The translations under genes and the position numbers were made by a program. Positions 1 through 8,915 of a DNA stretch of 38,670 nt are shown in pieces. The notes below the pieces were generated by a model. The model was not told the DNA's origin. It did not search any database and was given only the letters and a program-made list of their open reading frames with translations. The DNA is from Zhongshania aquatica (GTDB lineage: Bacteria; Pseudomonadota; Gammaproteobacteria; Pseudomonadales; Spongiibacteraceae), in the NCBI RefSeq assembly GCF_027257955.1, contig NZ_JANZNQ010000023.1, forward strand, positions 1 through 38,670, in the 5' to 3' direction. The first letter of the stretch is position 1, and every line of letters starts with the position of its first letter.

Positions 1-87
1 TCCGCGTTTCCGAAGTCGATGCGCCTGTCGGCGTTTTTCTTCAAGAACTTCTAAGGATAATTTTCTTGCATCAATTTTTTCGTCCAT
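1..87 (-). CDS. N-terminus of an IS630-type transposase (partial)
   Basis: Reading leftward from an ATG at 87, an open frame of 29 codons runs off the window edge. The peptide begins MDEKIDARKLSLEVLEEKRR and continues with more Arg/Lys, very like the first residues of IS630-family transposases and their winged-helix DNA-binding start (ARKL...LEE.RRQA.RLR). The helix-turn-helix core and the DDE catalytic part would lie outside the window. It suggests the left flank has been touched by an insertion sequence. With only 29 residues, a stand-alone HTH protein of the same family remains possible. Confidence 0.5.
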   Translation of the reverse strand, partial: MDEKIDARKLSLEVLEEKRRQAHRLRKRG

Positions 88-224
88 TCGCGCATTATAT
101 CAGATACTTTTGATCGCCGGGTTAATAGTTTATAGAATGGCGATATAGTATTTTCATTCTGCTAATCACTTTCCATCAGGGGAATGATTCTATTTGATGG
201 ACAGTGATTCAAGTGTTGTTATGT

Positions 225-713
225 CTAAGATGGATTTCTTGAGTGTTTCCATGCTGAAACGAGAATTCCGATAACGAGAACAAAGCACAAAAATACGCCC
301 GGGAAAAAAACGAAAAACGAAATATCGTTCATTAGATTTGTTGTCGCGTCGAAAACGAGTCCGCGAGCGTCTGGAAAGAGTGGATCGAAGCTGGCTCCGA
401 TAACAATACTCCAAGAGATGACAGGTGGGAGTATAACCAGCCATTTTAAGTTTTTTACAAAGGTCGCGAACACCGGGAGCAGCGCAGCAATGAGCCATAG
501 CATCAAACCATTTATGATTCCCTCCATATGCGCCATCCTCCAAGCATCGTATCTTCCGGGCATTTGGTAGTCAATTTTTCCGGGAATTGGCCAAAGGCTT
601 ATGTTGCCGGTGATAAAAAATAGAAATCCAAAACCTATGATAAACCCCGTTAGAAGAATCAGTGTTCCGTGAATAACTAGAAAACGTTGGTGCTTTAGGA
701 TGTCGTTTTTCAT
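225..713 (-). CDS. Styrene-oxide-isomerase-like four-helix membrane protein (copy A)
   Basis: The 162-aa product has four hydrophobic segments (about residues 12-36, 62-85, 90-108 and 130-153). It has the layout of styrene oxide isomerases (StyC, about 169 aa), integral membrane proteins that rearrange epoxides to aldehydes using heme b as Lewis acid. The diagnostic stretch is PGRYDAWRMAHMEGIINGLM, with His62 and Asn68 spaced as the heme-ligand His and active-site Asn of the family. The Tyr expected in the third helix is not evident, so this copy may be divergent in activity. The ATG overlaps the stop of the upstream diiron-type gene by 4 bp (ATGA) and is preceded by AGGAT, implying translational coupling. 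A second copy lies at 2756-3244. The family call is from motif pattern; the substrate is unknown. Confidence 0.62.
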   Translation of the reverse strand: MKNDILKHQRFLVIHGTLILLTGFIIGFGFLFFITGNISLWPIPGKIDYQMPGRYDAWRMAHMEGIINGLMLWLIAALLPVFATFVKNLKWLVILPPVISWSIVIGASFDPLFPDARGLVFDATTNLMNDISFFVFFPGVFLCFVLVIGILVSAWKHSRNPS

Positions 714-1594
714 TTCGTAAATCCTGTACCTGACGGTGTAGTTAGGTTACCTGTATCTAGGTGCGCTAGAATTGCATTATTTTTTTTGTAAAGATCAATC
801 CAATCTTTACTCCACTGAGGGTCATCTATATCAGTTGGGTGATGATTTGGGAGTGCAGAGTGAAGAAGCATTGGAAGTACGCCAGTTATGAACAGAAGGT
901 TGTATTTTATGATGTGGAGGCGGTGACGTAGTTTTCCCCATGCGCCATCTTTTTTCATCATAATAATGTAGCCGCTCCGGCTAAATTTCATGACGTGGAG
1001 CGTCGCAAAGAAGGTGCCATATAATCGATGCCAGTAGCCGCCATAGATTGCTTGGTAGGTATCAAAGGCTGTGCATTTATGCTCAATTTCTTCAACAAAA
1101 TGCCATAGAATCAATGATGCCACGCGAGGGTCAGATGTGCCAAAAAGGTAGTCCCGATTTTTGATCAACCAGTGACCTACTCCCAGTGCCATAGACTCGA
1201 AACCGGCGGCGTACGCTAGATTAAATTTCAGGCTTTTTTCTTTTTCAAAGATTGAGTACTCACTCAGCATTTGTTGTTCTAGTTCGTCGATTATATCGTA
1301 ACCTCTCGATTTTATAATATCGTTAAATCTTCTATGCTGTTGATAGTGTTGCGCCTCTTGACCAATATAATCTCTAACTTCTTGAATTAGCGCATTATCG
1401 TTAAGTAGGGGTAGTGCTTTCTTCATTGTGCGGATTAGGTAGGGCTCGAGATATGGCATTGCCAAAGAGGCGCCATTTGCCATATAGCTCCACTCAGGCT
1501 TGGCGGCGTTCCATTTAATATCGATGTCATCATCAAATGTAAATGGCATACGTCTCACGGTTAACTTACGTTCTATATTTACATTGCTTGTCAC
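710..1594 (-). CDS. Ferritin-like diiron 'metal-dependent hydrolase' (PF10118/COG3687 type), copy A
   Basis: The 294-aa soluble protein belongs to the family annotated as predicted metal-dependent hydrolase. The sequence shows a four-helix carboxylate-bridged metal pattern: Glu50 in MPYLEPYL, Glu80-x-x-His83 in IGQEAQH, Glu133 in AGFES, and Glu169-x-x-His172 in WHFVEEIEHK. That E / ExxH / E / ExxH order is what ferritin-like diiron oxidases and oxygenases carry, so oxygen chemistry is at least as likely as hydrolysis (inference). Translation starts at GTG (1594) behind a strong TAGGAGAG. It is followed by an overlapping isomerase-like gene and preceded by a paralogue at 1691-2689. No ferredoxin or reductase partner is seen nearby. 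The substrate is unknown. Confidence 0.72.
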   Translation of the reverse strand: MTSNVNIERKLTVRRMPFTFDDDIDIKWNAAKPEWSYMANGASLAMPYLEPYLIRTMKKALPLLNDNALIQEVRDYIGQEAQHYQQHRRFNDIIKSRGYDIIDELEQQMLSEYSIFEKEKSLKFNLAYAAGFESMALGVGHWLIKNRDYLFGTSDPRVASLILWHFVEEIEHKCTAFDTYQAIYGGYWHRLYGTFFATLHVMKFSRSGYIIMMKKDGAWGKLRHRLHIIKYNLLFITGVLPMLLHSALPNHHPTDIDDPQWSKDWIDLYKKNNAILAHLDTGNLTTPSGTGFTK

Positions 1595-1690
1595 GGTTCT
1601 CTCCTAGCTATGAGTGCGCGCGAACTCTATACTCATAATGGCTGCATATTTATTATTGTTTCTGATCAAGGTTGCTTAAGCTGCGGAGGT

Positions 1691-2689
1691 TTATATTCTT
1701 GGTACAGAAATTTTGAGTATTTCTGCCATTTTATTGTGATTGATTGACAGAACATTACCTCCATCTCTCTCGTAACGACGCCACGCAATTTGAATCAGCC
1801 CCTTTTTTCCGGCAACAAGTTTGTGTTTGCGTGGGTGGTAGTTAGATTTAAATACAGGTAGGGCATTAATGAGTAAGCGAAGTAGCATGTAACCGCAAAA
1901 ACCCATTTTGCGTATACCGCGTAGCGGGTTTCGCCAGTAGCCTTCAACTACAGTCATGGCGATATAGCACTTTGTTGTTTCACCGGCAATGTGAATAAGC
2001 GCAGCGAGTACCATCCATTTACGATACCACTCGTTATCGCCATATAATGCTTTGTAAACGTCAAAAGCTACGGCACCATGCTCTATTTCCTCAACTTGAT
2101 GCCATATCCAAAGCGCTTTCATCACGGGGTCGCTGTCTTTCATCCAGTGATCGTAATTTTCTAAAATGATGAGGCCTGCTAAAAAAGTAAAGGTTTCGTA
2201 GCCGGCGGTGTAGCCTATCTTGCGCTTTATCGAATCTGTTTTGCTGTGCGAAGTGAAATATTCATGAGCGGTATTTTCTAGATCAGCTATCTTCGGGTAG
2301 CGCTTTGCAAGCCACGTGTTGTAGTTAAGGAAATTTTTTGCGTGTTGAGCTTCTTGTCCGATTATTGCAGACATATCTTGTTTCAGTTTTTCGTCCGCGA
2401 TCTTCGATTTTGTTTCTATCAGGGTTTTAACCAGATATCGTTCAAAGTGCGGTACATGTACTCCAAGGGCGTTGATAAACATTGAAAAATCCGGACTAGA
2501 ACGACTCCATAGTGGATCTTTCTGTTCGATGTTTTCGAAGCAAAATTCCAGCTTTCTAACTGGAAAGTGATCCATAGGGTGATTGTTAGCGTCTAAACCA
2601 TCGTGCTGAGTCATAGTCATCTCACTAAGTCTGGGTTGCTTTGTCTCATCATGTGTATATTTAAGTGTTACTCGATACGGTGGTCTCAT
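1691..2689 (-). CDS. Ferritin-like diiron 'metal-dependent hydrolase' (PF10118/COG3687 type), copy B
   Basis: The protein is 332 aa from the first ATG (2689). A start at Met24 (2620) would match the length of copy A better; neither site has a clear Shine-Dalgarno sequence. The diiron pattern is complete: Glu83 (VPHFERYL), Glu113-x-x-His116 (IGQEAQH), Glu165 (AGYET), Glu201-x-x-His204 (WHQVEEIEHG). It shares whole motifs with copy A (IGQEAQH, VEEIEH, FD.Y.A.YG) but has diverged elsewhere, which points to an old duplication and probably different substrates. It lies between an isomerase-like gene (2756-3244) and copy A, all on the same strand, so the four genes are probably one transcript. The function is inferred only at the level of metal chemistry. 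Confidence 0.7.
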   Translation of the reverse strand: MRPPYRVTLKYTHDETKQPRLSEMTMTQHDGLDANNHPMDHFPVRKLEFCFENIEQKDPLWSRSSPDFSMFINALGVHVPHFERYLVKTLIETKSKIADEKLKQDMSAIIGQEAQHAKNFLNYNTWLAKRYPKIADLENTAHEYFTSHSKTDSIKRKIGYTAGYETFTFLAGLIILENYDHWMKDSDPVMKALWIWHQVEEIEHGAVAFDVYKALYGDNEWYRKWMVLAALIHIAGETTKCYIAMTVVEGYWRNPLRGIRKMGFCGYMLLRLLINALPVFKSNYHPRKHKLVAGKKGLIQIAWRRYERDGGNVLSINHNKMAEILKISVPRI

Positions 2690-2755
2690 TGAGTAATTGC
2701 GTCGTGTCGCGGTAAACTTTCTAGTCGGCTTGGATTTATACTTTTAAGATGAAAT

Positions 2756-3244
2756 TTACTTACTGGGTGGTTCATGTGCTGGTGCCGCGAAAAGCAGTAC
2801 AATGACAGCCCATATAGACGTGATTGCGGCCAAGATAGCCGGTAGATAGGCGAGAGCGCCAGCCAGACTTGCGGCGCCAAGACGGTTTGCCTCAACACTT
2901 AGGCCGTGATTTGGGGCAAACATTCCGAACAGGTAAAAGCAAAAATTTCCCCATATTGCTAATGCTATCCCGAAAAATATTAGTCGCGCTCGGTTGTCGG
3001 ATAAATTAACTGTACGCATTACTAGGCCTAAGGCTAAAGCCATTATTCCGTTCATTAGTGTACCGACGTGGAGAATTCGCCAACCTGTATCTGTTCCCGG
3101 AAGATCGAATTGAAGAAATACTGGAATCGGGCTCAGCGATATGCCTCCAACCATTGAGAAGGCAAGCAGGAAGCCTCCTAAAAGGCCGACTAGCATTGCC
3201 GTTAGGCCGTGCTTAATTAATAGATTGGAGTAGTAAGCTCGCAT
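2756..3244 (-). CDS. Styrene-oxide-isomerase-like four-helix membrane protein (copy B)
   Basis: The 162-aa integral membrane protein has four hydrophobic helices and is the closer of the two copies to StyC. It carries PGTDTGWRILHVGTLMNG (His59, Asn65) and WGNFCFYLFGMFAPNHGLS (Asn100, Tyr104). From memory of the StyC structure, the heme-ligating His58 and active-site Asn64 and Tyr103 fall at the same spacing, whereas the catalytic-site Asp near position 95 appears to be Ala96 here. The family converts epoxides to aldehydes in the membrane. It is the first gene of the minus-strand cluster, with a good AGAGGAAG ribosome site, about 250 bp from the divergent MalT-like regulator, a likely controller. 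There is no styrene monooxygenase in view, so the epoxide source would have to be the diiron proteins or something else. Confidence 0.68.
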   Translation of the reverse strand: MRAYYSNLLIKHGLTAMLVGLLGGFLLAFSMVGGISLSPIPVFLQFDLPGTDTGWRILHVGTLMNGIMALALGLVMRTVNLSDNRARLIFFGIALAIWGNFCFYLFGMFAPNHGLSVEANRLGAASLAGALAYLPAILAAITSIWAVIVLLFAAPAHEPPSK

Positions 3245-3492
3245 TGTATCTTCCTCTGTTATTATCGATGACTAGCAATTCCAAAGCTGTGTATTGGTGG
3301 TGAAGAGCACGCTTCTATAAAGAATCCAGTTAGATCAGTAGGATATAGGGTCGCGCCGGCTTTTGAGCCGATCTTTAGTACGGTTATCGGGCGATAGCAA
3401 TAAAGTTAATGTTAGATAGATAGTTCCGAGTTTTAACAAGTTGTACGGGTGTTGAGCCGGCTGAATATAATAAGTAGCAAGGCAGGTATAAA

Positions 3493-6252
3493 TTGACCGA
3501 TATTATCGAGACAAAGCTAAATCCGCCGTATATTCGTCATAAGCGAATGAAGCGTACCAGTATTGTTAAAAGGCTTACGCAAGGCATAGATACGGTAAAT
3601 TTAGTCAGTGTCGTAGCGCCAGCAGGGTCGGGAAAATCGACATTGCTAGTAGAGCTGTATGAAATTTATCGTCTGGAAGGGGTCTCTTGTGCTTGGCTTA
3701 ACCTTGAGCATAGTGACGATGATCCAACGCGTTTCGCTAGATACATCATATCCGCACTCCGTTCTATTGATAAAAAATTTTCTGAGAGAATGCTGTCGTA
3801 TTTAACGCGCAATGTCTCTGCTGATTTGACGTCATTTTTCGACTCGATCATCCAGTATATCGCAGCTACTGATATCCCTTTCGCGTTATTTGTTGATGAT
3901 TTTGATGTTCTGAAGAACCCAGGCATCCTAGCTTTTTGGACTCAATTTATTAGCTATGCCCCAGTCAATGCGCGGGTTGTAATCGCGTCGCGTTCTAAAA
4001 TATCGCTGGATCTCAGTCGTCATAGAATTTCGGGAAGAATTTTGGAGCTGGGTCAGAGAGATTTAAATTTAAATGTTCCGGAGATCATGCAATTCATGAA
4101 GGAACAGCATGATGTCGAGCTACCTATGCAAACAGTACAGCTTTTGCATGATCGCACCGAAGGCTGGATGGTTGGGCTCCAGCTCGCGGGAATGACGATA
4201 AGTAAGTCTGATCGTAATAAAGAGGAAATTATCCGCGGGTTTTCAGCGAGAGACCGAAATTTGCAGGAGTATTTGTTTGAGACAGTTTACGGTTTACAGG
4301 ATGAAGCGACGCGGTATTTTTTATTACGAACATCACCACTTAATCGATTCTCCGCAGAGTTATGTGATGTAGTGACTGATGGAAAAGATGGCTATGATCG
4401 GCTCGTACAGCTTGAAGCGGCCAATTTGTTTATTATTCCTCTTGACCGAGAGGGGCGCTGGTATCGGTATCACCATCTTTTTTCGGAGTATCTGATCGCG
4501 CAGTTGATTCGGCACGAACCAGATGATAAACAGGAAATTTGTGAGCTCGCAGCGGACTGGTGCATTCGAGAGGGCTATTTACTTGAAGCGATACAGTACT
4601 GTTTAGATGCTTCTTATTTTGAAAAAGCGACGGATCTCATTGCAGAGCATGCGAAAGCTGTCGCCATGGATGCGGGAAACCATACTATTATTTTTGAATG
4701 GATGCGAAAGCTACCACAGAAATATCACTACCGACGGCCAGAGATATTGTTACATCACGCGTGGTCAAGGGCGTTTTCGAGAGACGGGGTCAATAGCGCA
4801 GTATCGATATGTGACGAGTTCGAAAATCTTTTAGATGACGTCAGTAAAACGAACTGGGATTTGAGCGTAGAAGAAGTGCAGTCGTTTGTGCACCTTTCCG
4901 GTGTTATTCGCTGTGTCGCGTTGGCATGCCTAGAAAAGATAGAGTCATGCATCGTCACATCGATGGCTTTGTTGGCTGAACTACCCAAGGACGAGTATGT
5001 ATTAATTGCATCAGCATCTGTGGCGAATGGATTTTGCCACTATCTTCAAAAGAATTTAGACCAATCGCTTAGTTCAGCAAATGACGCTTATGTTTATGGA
5101 CGCAGAGGTGAAAGCGCTTATGCCGCGGTCTGGGGAGACTTTGTTGCGGTGATGTCTAATGTCGAACTCGGGCGGATTCATGCTGCGGAAGGTTTCGCGC
5201 ACCGAGCGGAGCGAACAGTGGGCGAGGTTGCCGGAGGTAGTCAGGTTGCTGCATTGGCGGCTCTTGCTAAGGCAGAGGTGGAATGTCAACGCTGCGAGTT
5301 TGAACGCTTGGAAGAGTGCTTGGTAGGAGGGCGGGTTATTTCCACTATATCTAATTCGCCGGAGCCATTACTGATTGCGCGTTGTGGCGAAGCTAGATAT
5401 AGGATGTGGATTGGGGAGTATTCCGCTGCTTGGCAAGTATTGCAGCGGGGGCAAGAGTTAGCGATTTCCATGGATATGCCTAGGTTGTATTTCGCGTTTA
5501 TTGCGGAAGAAATTGAGATGAAATTACATATTGGTCGTGTTTCTGCCGCGAGAGATACAGTGAGGCGTACGGATTTCCTTAATCGCGAAAGTGTTCTTAT
5601 TGATGCAAGTCATAAGACGGCCGCGCTTGAGTATATTGATTTGACTGAGGTGCGTTTACATCTCGCAGAGAATCGTGGACAGGCGGCGCTTACTCTAATA
5701 AATACTGTTTTTATTAATGCGCAGCGTTCCGGTCGAATAGGCTTGATGCAGCATCTGGATGCAATGTCGTCAATTGCATTATGGCAAATGGGGAAGGAAG
5801 CGGAGGCGATTCGTAAACTGGAAAATCTCATTAGTATCGCGGCACTTGAGATGCATATATACCCTTTGTATCGGGTCGGTCGTGGGCTAATCGTGATTCT
5901 CCAGCGTATTAATAATGCAAGGCTTAAGGCTGCGGGGAGTGATCAACAAGACGAAAAGCGTATTTTTGTGCAGCGACTGATCGAATTACTAAGCGATGAC
6001 AAAGCGCTTGAAAAGTCGAACTTAGATGGGATGGAAGAGATAAATCCGCCAGTACTCGCTGAGCCACTGACGGACAGGCAGATGGAAATTCTGCGTTTGA
6101 TTGGCGCCGGTTTAGCAAATCAAGATTTAGCGCATGAACTACATATTAGCTTATCGACCGCCAAGTGGCATGTGCATAATATTTTTGAGAAATTAGGTGT
6201 TCGGAATAGAACGTCTGCAGTGGCGTATGCGCGAAAAATAAATTTGTTATAG
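3493..6252 (+). CDS. MalT/AlkS-type LuxR-family ATPase transcriptional activator
   Basis: The 919-aa one-component regulator has the LAL/MalT architecture. An N-terminal STAND-type NTPase shows a Walker A loop (APAGSGKST, residues 42-50) and an acidic Walker B (FALFVDDFD). A long helical, TPR-like middle region follows. The C-terminal LuxR helix-turn-helix (PLTDRQMEILRLIGAGLANQ ... STAKWHVHNIFEKLGVRNRT) occupies roughly the last 65 residues. Such proteins bind ATP and an inducer, then oligomerise on DNA; AlkS of Pseudomonas alkane degradation is a relative. Translation starts at TTG (3493), with AAGGCAGG 7 bp before it. It is divergent from the isomerase/diiron cluster, so it probably senses that cluster's substrate (inference). 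No sensor ligand can be named from sequence. Confidence 0.85.
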   Translation: MTDIIETKLNPPYIRHKRMKRTSIVKRLTQGIDTVNLVSVVAPAGSGKSTLLVELYEIYRLEGVSCAWLNLEHSDDDPTRFARYIISALRSIDKKFSERMLSYLTRNVSADLTSFFDSIIQYIAATDIPFALFVDDFDVLKNPGILAFWTQFISYAPVNARVVIASRSKISLDLSRHRISGRILELGQRDLNLNVPEIMQFMKEQHDVELPMQTVQLLHDRTEGWMVGLQLAGMTISKSDRNKEEIIRGFSARDRNLQEYLFETVYGLQDEATRYFLLRTSPLNRFSAELCDVVTDGKDGYDRLVQLEAANLFIIPLDREGRWYRYHHLFSEYLIAQLIRHEPDDKQEICELAADWCIREGYLLEAIQYCLDASYFEKATDLIAEHAKAVAMDAGNHTIIFEWMRKLPQKYHYRRPEILLHHAWSRAFSRDGVNSAVSICDEFENLLDDVSKTNWDLSVEEVQSFVHLSGVIRCVALACLEKIESCIVTSMALLAELPKDEYVLIASASVANGFCHYLQKNLDQSLSSANDAYVYGRRGESAYAAVWGDFVAVMSNVELGRIHAAEGFAHRAERTVGEVAGGSQVAALAALAKAEVECQRCEFERLEECLVGGRVISTISNSPEPLLIARCGEARYRMWIGEYSAAWQVLQRGQELAISMDMPRLYFAFIAEEIEMKLHIGRVSAARDTVRRTDFLNRESVLIDASHKTAALEYIDLTEVRLHLAENRGQAALTLINTVFINAQRSGRIGLMQHLDAMSSIALWQMGKEAEAIRKLENLISIAALEMHIYPLYRVGRGLIVILQRINNARLKAAGSDQQDEKRIFVQRLIELLSDDKALEKSNLDGMEEINPPVLAEPLTDRQMEILRLIGAGLANQDLAHELHISLSTAKWHVHNIFEKLGVRNRTSAVAYARKINLL

Positions 6253-6284
6253 ATTACATACATACTTTTGAAAGGACATTTAAT

Positions 6285-6764
6285 GTGATGACAAAGTTCT
6301 TTACGATGAGTTTCGCTTTCCTTGTGCTGGCGGGCTGTGCTCAAGCTCCCGTTAACCCTATCGCATTCACTGGCCCGCTTGCGCATATTAATGATGCTAG
6401 CAAAAAAGTATCGATGGTAAGGACGCATTTCTTTGAACTAGCAATGATCGATGATCAGTCTATCAACGCCAGTTCTACGTGTACCTATGATAGTGGCGAG
6501 GATGTTCAAACAGGTTTGAGTGTATGCTCAGCTCGCCATCCAGTTCCCGCGGGAAAGCGCATATTGCATATTCGCGCGGTAAATTATCTAACCGTGCCCT
6601 TTTTCGCGCTGTTTACCAATATATATAAAGCAGAGGGTGATGTCGTACTGACGCTTGAAGCTGGTAAAGAGTATTTTGTGAAAGGCGAAATTTTTGACGA
6701 TCGCGCGTCGGTTTGGATAGAGGACGCAAGAGGAGATGTTGTGTCACGAAAAATAGATAAGTGA
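6285..6764 (+). CDS. Small lipoprotein of unknown function
   Basis: The protein is about 159 aa, with a short Lys-containing N-terminus, a hydrophobic stretch and a lipobox (VLAGC) around residues 14-18, so it should be lipidated and anchored in an envelope membrane. The mature part is predicted mostly beta, with two Cys (STCTYDS and LSVCSAR) that could form a disulfide. I do not recognise a family. The start is either GTG at 6285 or ATG at 6288; the AAAGGAC ribosome site at 6271-6277 fits both. It follows the MalT-like regulator by 32 bp and may be cotranscribed with it. Its 3' end sits inside a perfect inverted repeat shared with the convergent acs gene. Confidence 0.7.
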   Translation: MMTKFFTMSFAFLVLAGCAQAPVNPIAFTGPLAHINDASKKVSMVRTHFFELAMIDDQSINASSTCTYDSGEDVQTGLSVCSARHPVPAGKRILHIRAVNYLTVPFFALFTNIYKAEGDVVLTLEAGKEYFVKGEIFDDRASVWIEDARGDVVSRKIDK

Positions 6765-6781
6765 TTGCTATTTTTCGTGAC
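6743..6781. terminator. Perfect 14-bp inverted repeat between convergent genes
   Basis: Arms GTCACGAAAAATAG (6743-6756) and CTATTTTTCGTGAC (6768-6781) are perfect inverted repeats around an 11-nt loop, spanning the lipoprotein stop codon and lying between convergent genes. A bidirectional transcription stop is likely. However, the AT-rich part is on the loop side and no separate T-run follows, so it is not a textbook intrinsic terminator. Confidence 0.5.
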
Positions 6782-6845
6782 GTTCCATGCCGTTGTACTC
6801 AAGCGGCTATTCTTACGCTACTTTGATTAAGTTCTTGTCTTATGT

Positions 6846-8810
6846 TCACATGCTTAAGCGGTCTTTAATTAGGGCATCAACCACCGTGGGGTCTGCCAAG
6901 GTAGTGATGTCACCCAGTGAATCCATATCTGATTCTGCAATTTTCCGTAGTATCCGTCGCATAATTTTGCCGGAGCGGGTCTTCGGTAAGCCGGGTGCCC
7001 ATTGAATGGCATCCGGTTTGGCGATGGGGCCGATTTCTTGGCTGCACAGTGCGATAAGTTCGGCGCGTAAATTATCGTCAACCTCGGTGTTGTCCATCAG
7101 CGTGACGTAGCAATAGATGCCTTGACCTTTAATGTCGTGGGGGAATCCAACCACGGCGGCTTCAGCTACTTTTGGGTGCAGTACCAACGCACTTTCTACT
7201 TCTGCGGTTCCCATGCGATGCCCCGATACATTGAGTACGTCGTCAACCCGTCCAGTAATCCAGTAGTAGCCATCGTTGTCTCTGGTTGCGCCATCACCGG
7301 TAAAGTAATAGCCCTTATAGGTGCTAAAGTAGGTATCAATCAGCCGTTGATGGTCGCCGTAAATCGTTCGAATTTGACTAGGCCAAGAAGACTTAACAAC
7401 CAAGTAGCCCGAACCTGCGCCCTGAACTTCGCTGCCATCTTCATTTAGCAAGGCGAGTTGTACACCAAAGCAGGGTACGCTTGCCGAACCAGGCTTGAGG
7501 TCGATCGCGCCCGGCAGCGCGGTTATCATATGGGTGCCGGTTTCGGTCTGCCACCATGTATCCACAATGGGGCAGCGAGAGTCTCCCACAACACGGTGAT
7601 ACCATTCCCATGCCTCAGGGTTGATTGGCTCGCCAACCGTGCCCAGTAAGCGCAAAGTACTTCTGTGGCTGCGAGAAACGTACTCATCGCCCTGTGCTTG
7701 CAGCGCCCGAATCGCGGTCGGTGCGGTATAAAATATGTTTACCTTGTGCTTATCTATTATTTCCCAGCAGCGGCCAGCGTCAGGGTAGGTAGGAACACCT
7801 TCAAACATCAGGCTCGTGGCACCGTTACATAAGGGGCCATAAACAATATAAGTGTGGCCTGTTACCCAGCCTACGTCAGCGGTGCACCAATACACTTCCC
7901 CCTCGTGGTAATCGAAGGTGTACTTAAACGTCATAGCGGCTTGTAATAAATATCCTGCGGTAGTGTGTAAAACTCCCTTGGGTTTTCCTGTCGATCCTGA
8001 GGTGTATAAGATGAATAGTGGGTCTTCTGCGTCCATAGATTCTGGCGGACATTCAGTGCTCATCCAGTTTACAGAATCGTTGTAGCAGAGATCTCGGCCC
8101 TCAACCCAGGGAATGTCTTTGTTGGTACATTTTACGACTAGGCAGGTGTGAACATCTGGGCAGTCAGCAAGGGCTTTGTCGACGTTAATTTTAAGCGATG
8201 TATTTTTTCCGCCACGGGTGCTCTCATCGGCCGTGATGATTACCCGACAATCTGCGTCCAGTATACGATCCTTGAGCGCCTCGGGAGAAAAGCCGCCAAA
8301 TACCACAGAGTGAACAGCACCAATACGCGTACATGCCAGCATTGCATAGGCAGCCTGTGGAATCATCGGCAAGTATATACAGACTCGGTCACCCTTTTTA
8401 ACACCGCGGGATTTTAAGGTATTGGCGAGCTTGCATACTTCATCTTTTAGCTCGGCGTAGGTGATGGCAATGCTATCATTGGGATCGTCACTCTCCCATA
8501 TCAGTGCAGTTTGATTGGCACGTTCCGGTAAGTGTCGATCAATGCAGTTGTAACTAACATTTAGCTCTGCACCGCTAAACCATTGGGCTTGGCCCTTGCA
8601 AAAATTATAGTCAACGACACGACTCCAAGTTTGGTTCCAATCTAAGAACTCGGTTGCCATGTCACCCCAAAATCCACTTGGATCATCAATCGAGCGCTGA
8701 TACATCTCTTGGTATTTTTGGGGCGTGATATGTGCATCGTGAAAATTTTTAGGCACTTTATACACTGGCGTTTTATTGGCTGGAGATGTGTGTGAGGTCG
8801 CTTGAGACAT
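6846..8810 (-). CDS. acs: Acetyl-CoA synthetase
   Basis: This cytoplasmic AMP-forming acetate:CoA ligase turns acetate, ATP and CoA into acetyl-CoA in two steps through acetyl-AMP. The sequence carries the adenylate-forming P-loop ([14 protein letters not shown]), the [17 protein letters not shown] segment, [17 protein letters not shown], and the acetylatable lysine motif [16 protein letters not shown] near the C-terminus. The start chosen (MSQATSHT) gives 654 aa, the usual family length; an in-frame ATG at 8834 would add eight residues with no family match. In this context it is the last step of ethanol oxidation (ethanol, acetaldehyde, acetate, acetyl-CoA). An AAAGTCGTA element at 8880-8888 resembles the boxes before other genes of the island. 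Confidence 0.97.
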   Translation of the reverse strand: MSQATSHTSPANKTPVYKVPKNFHDAHITPQKYQEMYQRSIDDPSGFWGDMATEFLDWNQTWSRVVDYNFCKGQAQWFSGAELNVSYNCIDRHLPERANQTALIWESDDPNDSIAITYAELKDEVCKLANTLKSRGVKKGDRVCIYLPMIPQAAYAMLACTRIGAVHSVVFGGFSPEALKDRILDADCRVIITADESTRGGKNTSLKINVDKALADCPDVHTCLVVKCTNKDIPWVEGRDLCYNDSVNWMSTECPPESMDAEDPLFILYTSGSTGKPKGVLHTTAGYLLQAAMTFKYTFDYHEGEVYWCTADVGWVTGHTYIVYGPLCNGATSLMFEGVPTYPDAGRCWEIIDKHKVNIFYTAPTAIRALQAQGDEYVSRSHRSTLRLLGTVGEPINPEAWEWYHRVVGDSRCPIVDTWWQTETGTHMITALPGAIDLKPGSASVPCFGVQLALLNEDGSEVQGAGSGYLVVKSSWPSQIRTIYGDHQRLIDTYFSTYKGYYFTGDGATRDNDGYYWITGRVDDVLNVSGHRMGTAEVESALVLHPKVAEAAVVGFPHDIKGQGIYCYVTLMDNTEVDDNLRAELIALCSQEIGPIAKPDAIQWAPGLPKTRSGKIMRRILRKIAESDMDSLGDITTLADPTVVDALIKDRLSM

Positions 8811-8879
8811 GGTAGCTGATCCGAATAAAAACATGTACCGCCAAGTGTCACTGTGTGAATAGTGGATGACAATTCAACT

Positions 8880-8888
8880 AAAGTCGTA
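8880..8888 (-). promoter_or_regulatory. Candidate response-regulator box upstream of acs
   Basis: AAAGTCGTA (TACGACTTT on the acs strand) lies 70 bp before the acs start and differs by one base from the TACTACTTT element found perfectly before the TonB receptor and the pedF-like gene. The match could be chance for this single site. Confidence 0.3.
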
Positions 8889-8915
8889 AGCGTGGAGTGG
8901 AATTAGTCGGTGTCC

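Noticed and set aside
190-543. 117-codon minus-strand frame overlapping the isomerase-like gene
   Set aside because: It lies within the better-supported gene at 225-713 in another frame, with Arg/Ser/Cys-rich composition typical of a shadow frame.
3493-6252. Quorum-sensing LuxR regulator
   Set aside because: Only the HTH is LuxR-like; the N-terminus is a Walker-type NTPase, not an acyl-homoserine-lactone domain, and no luxI gene is nearby.
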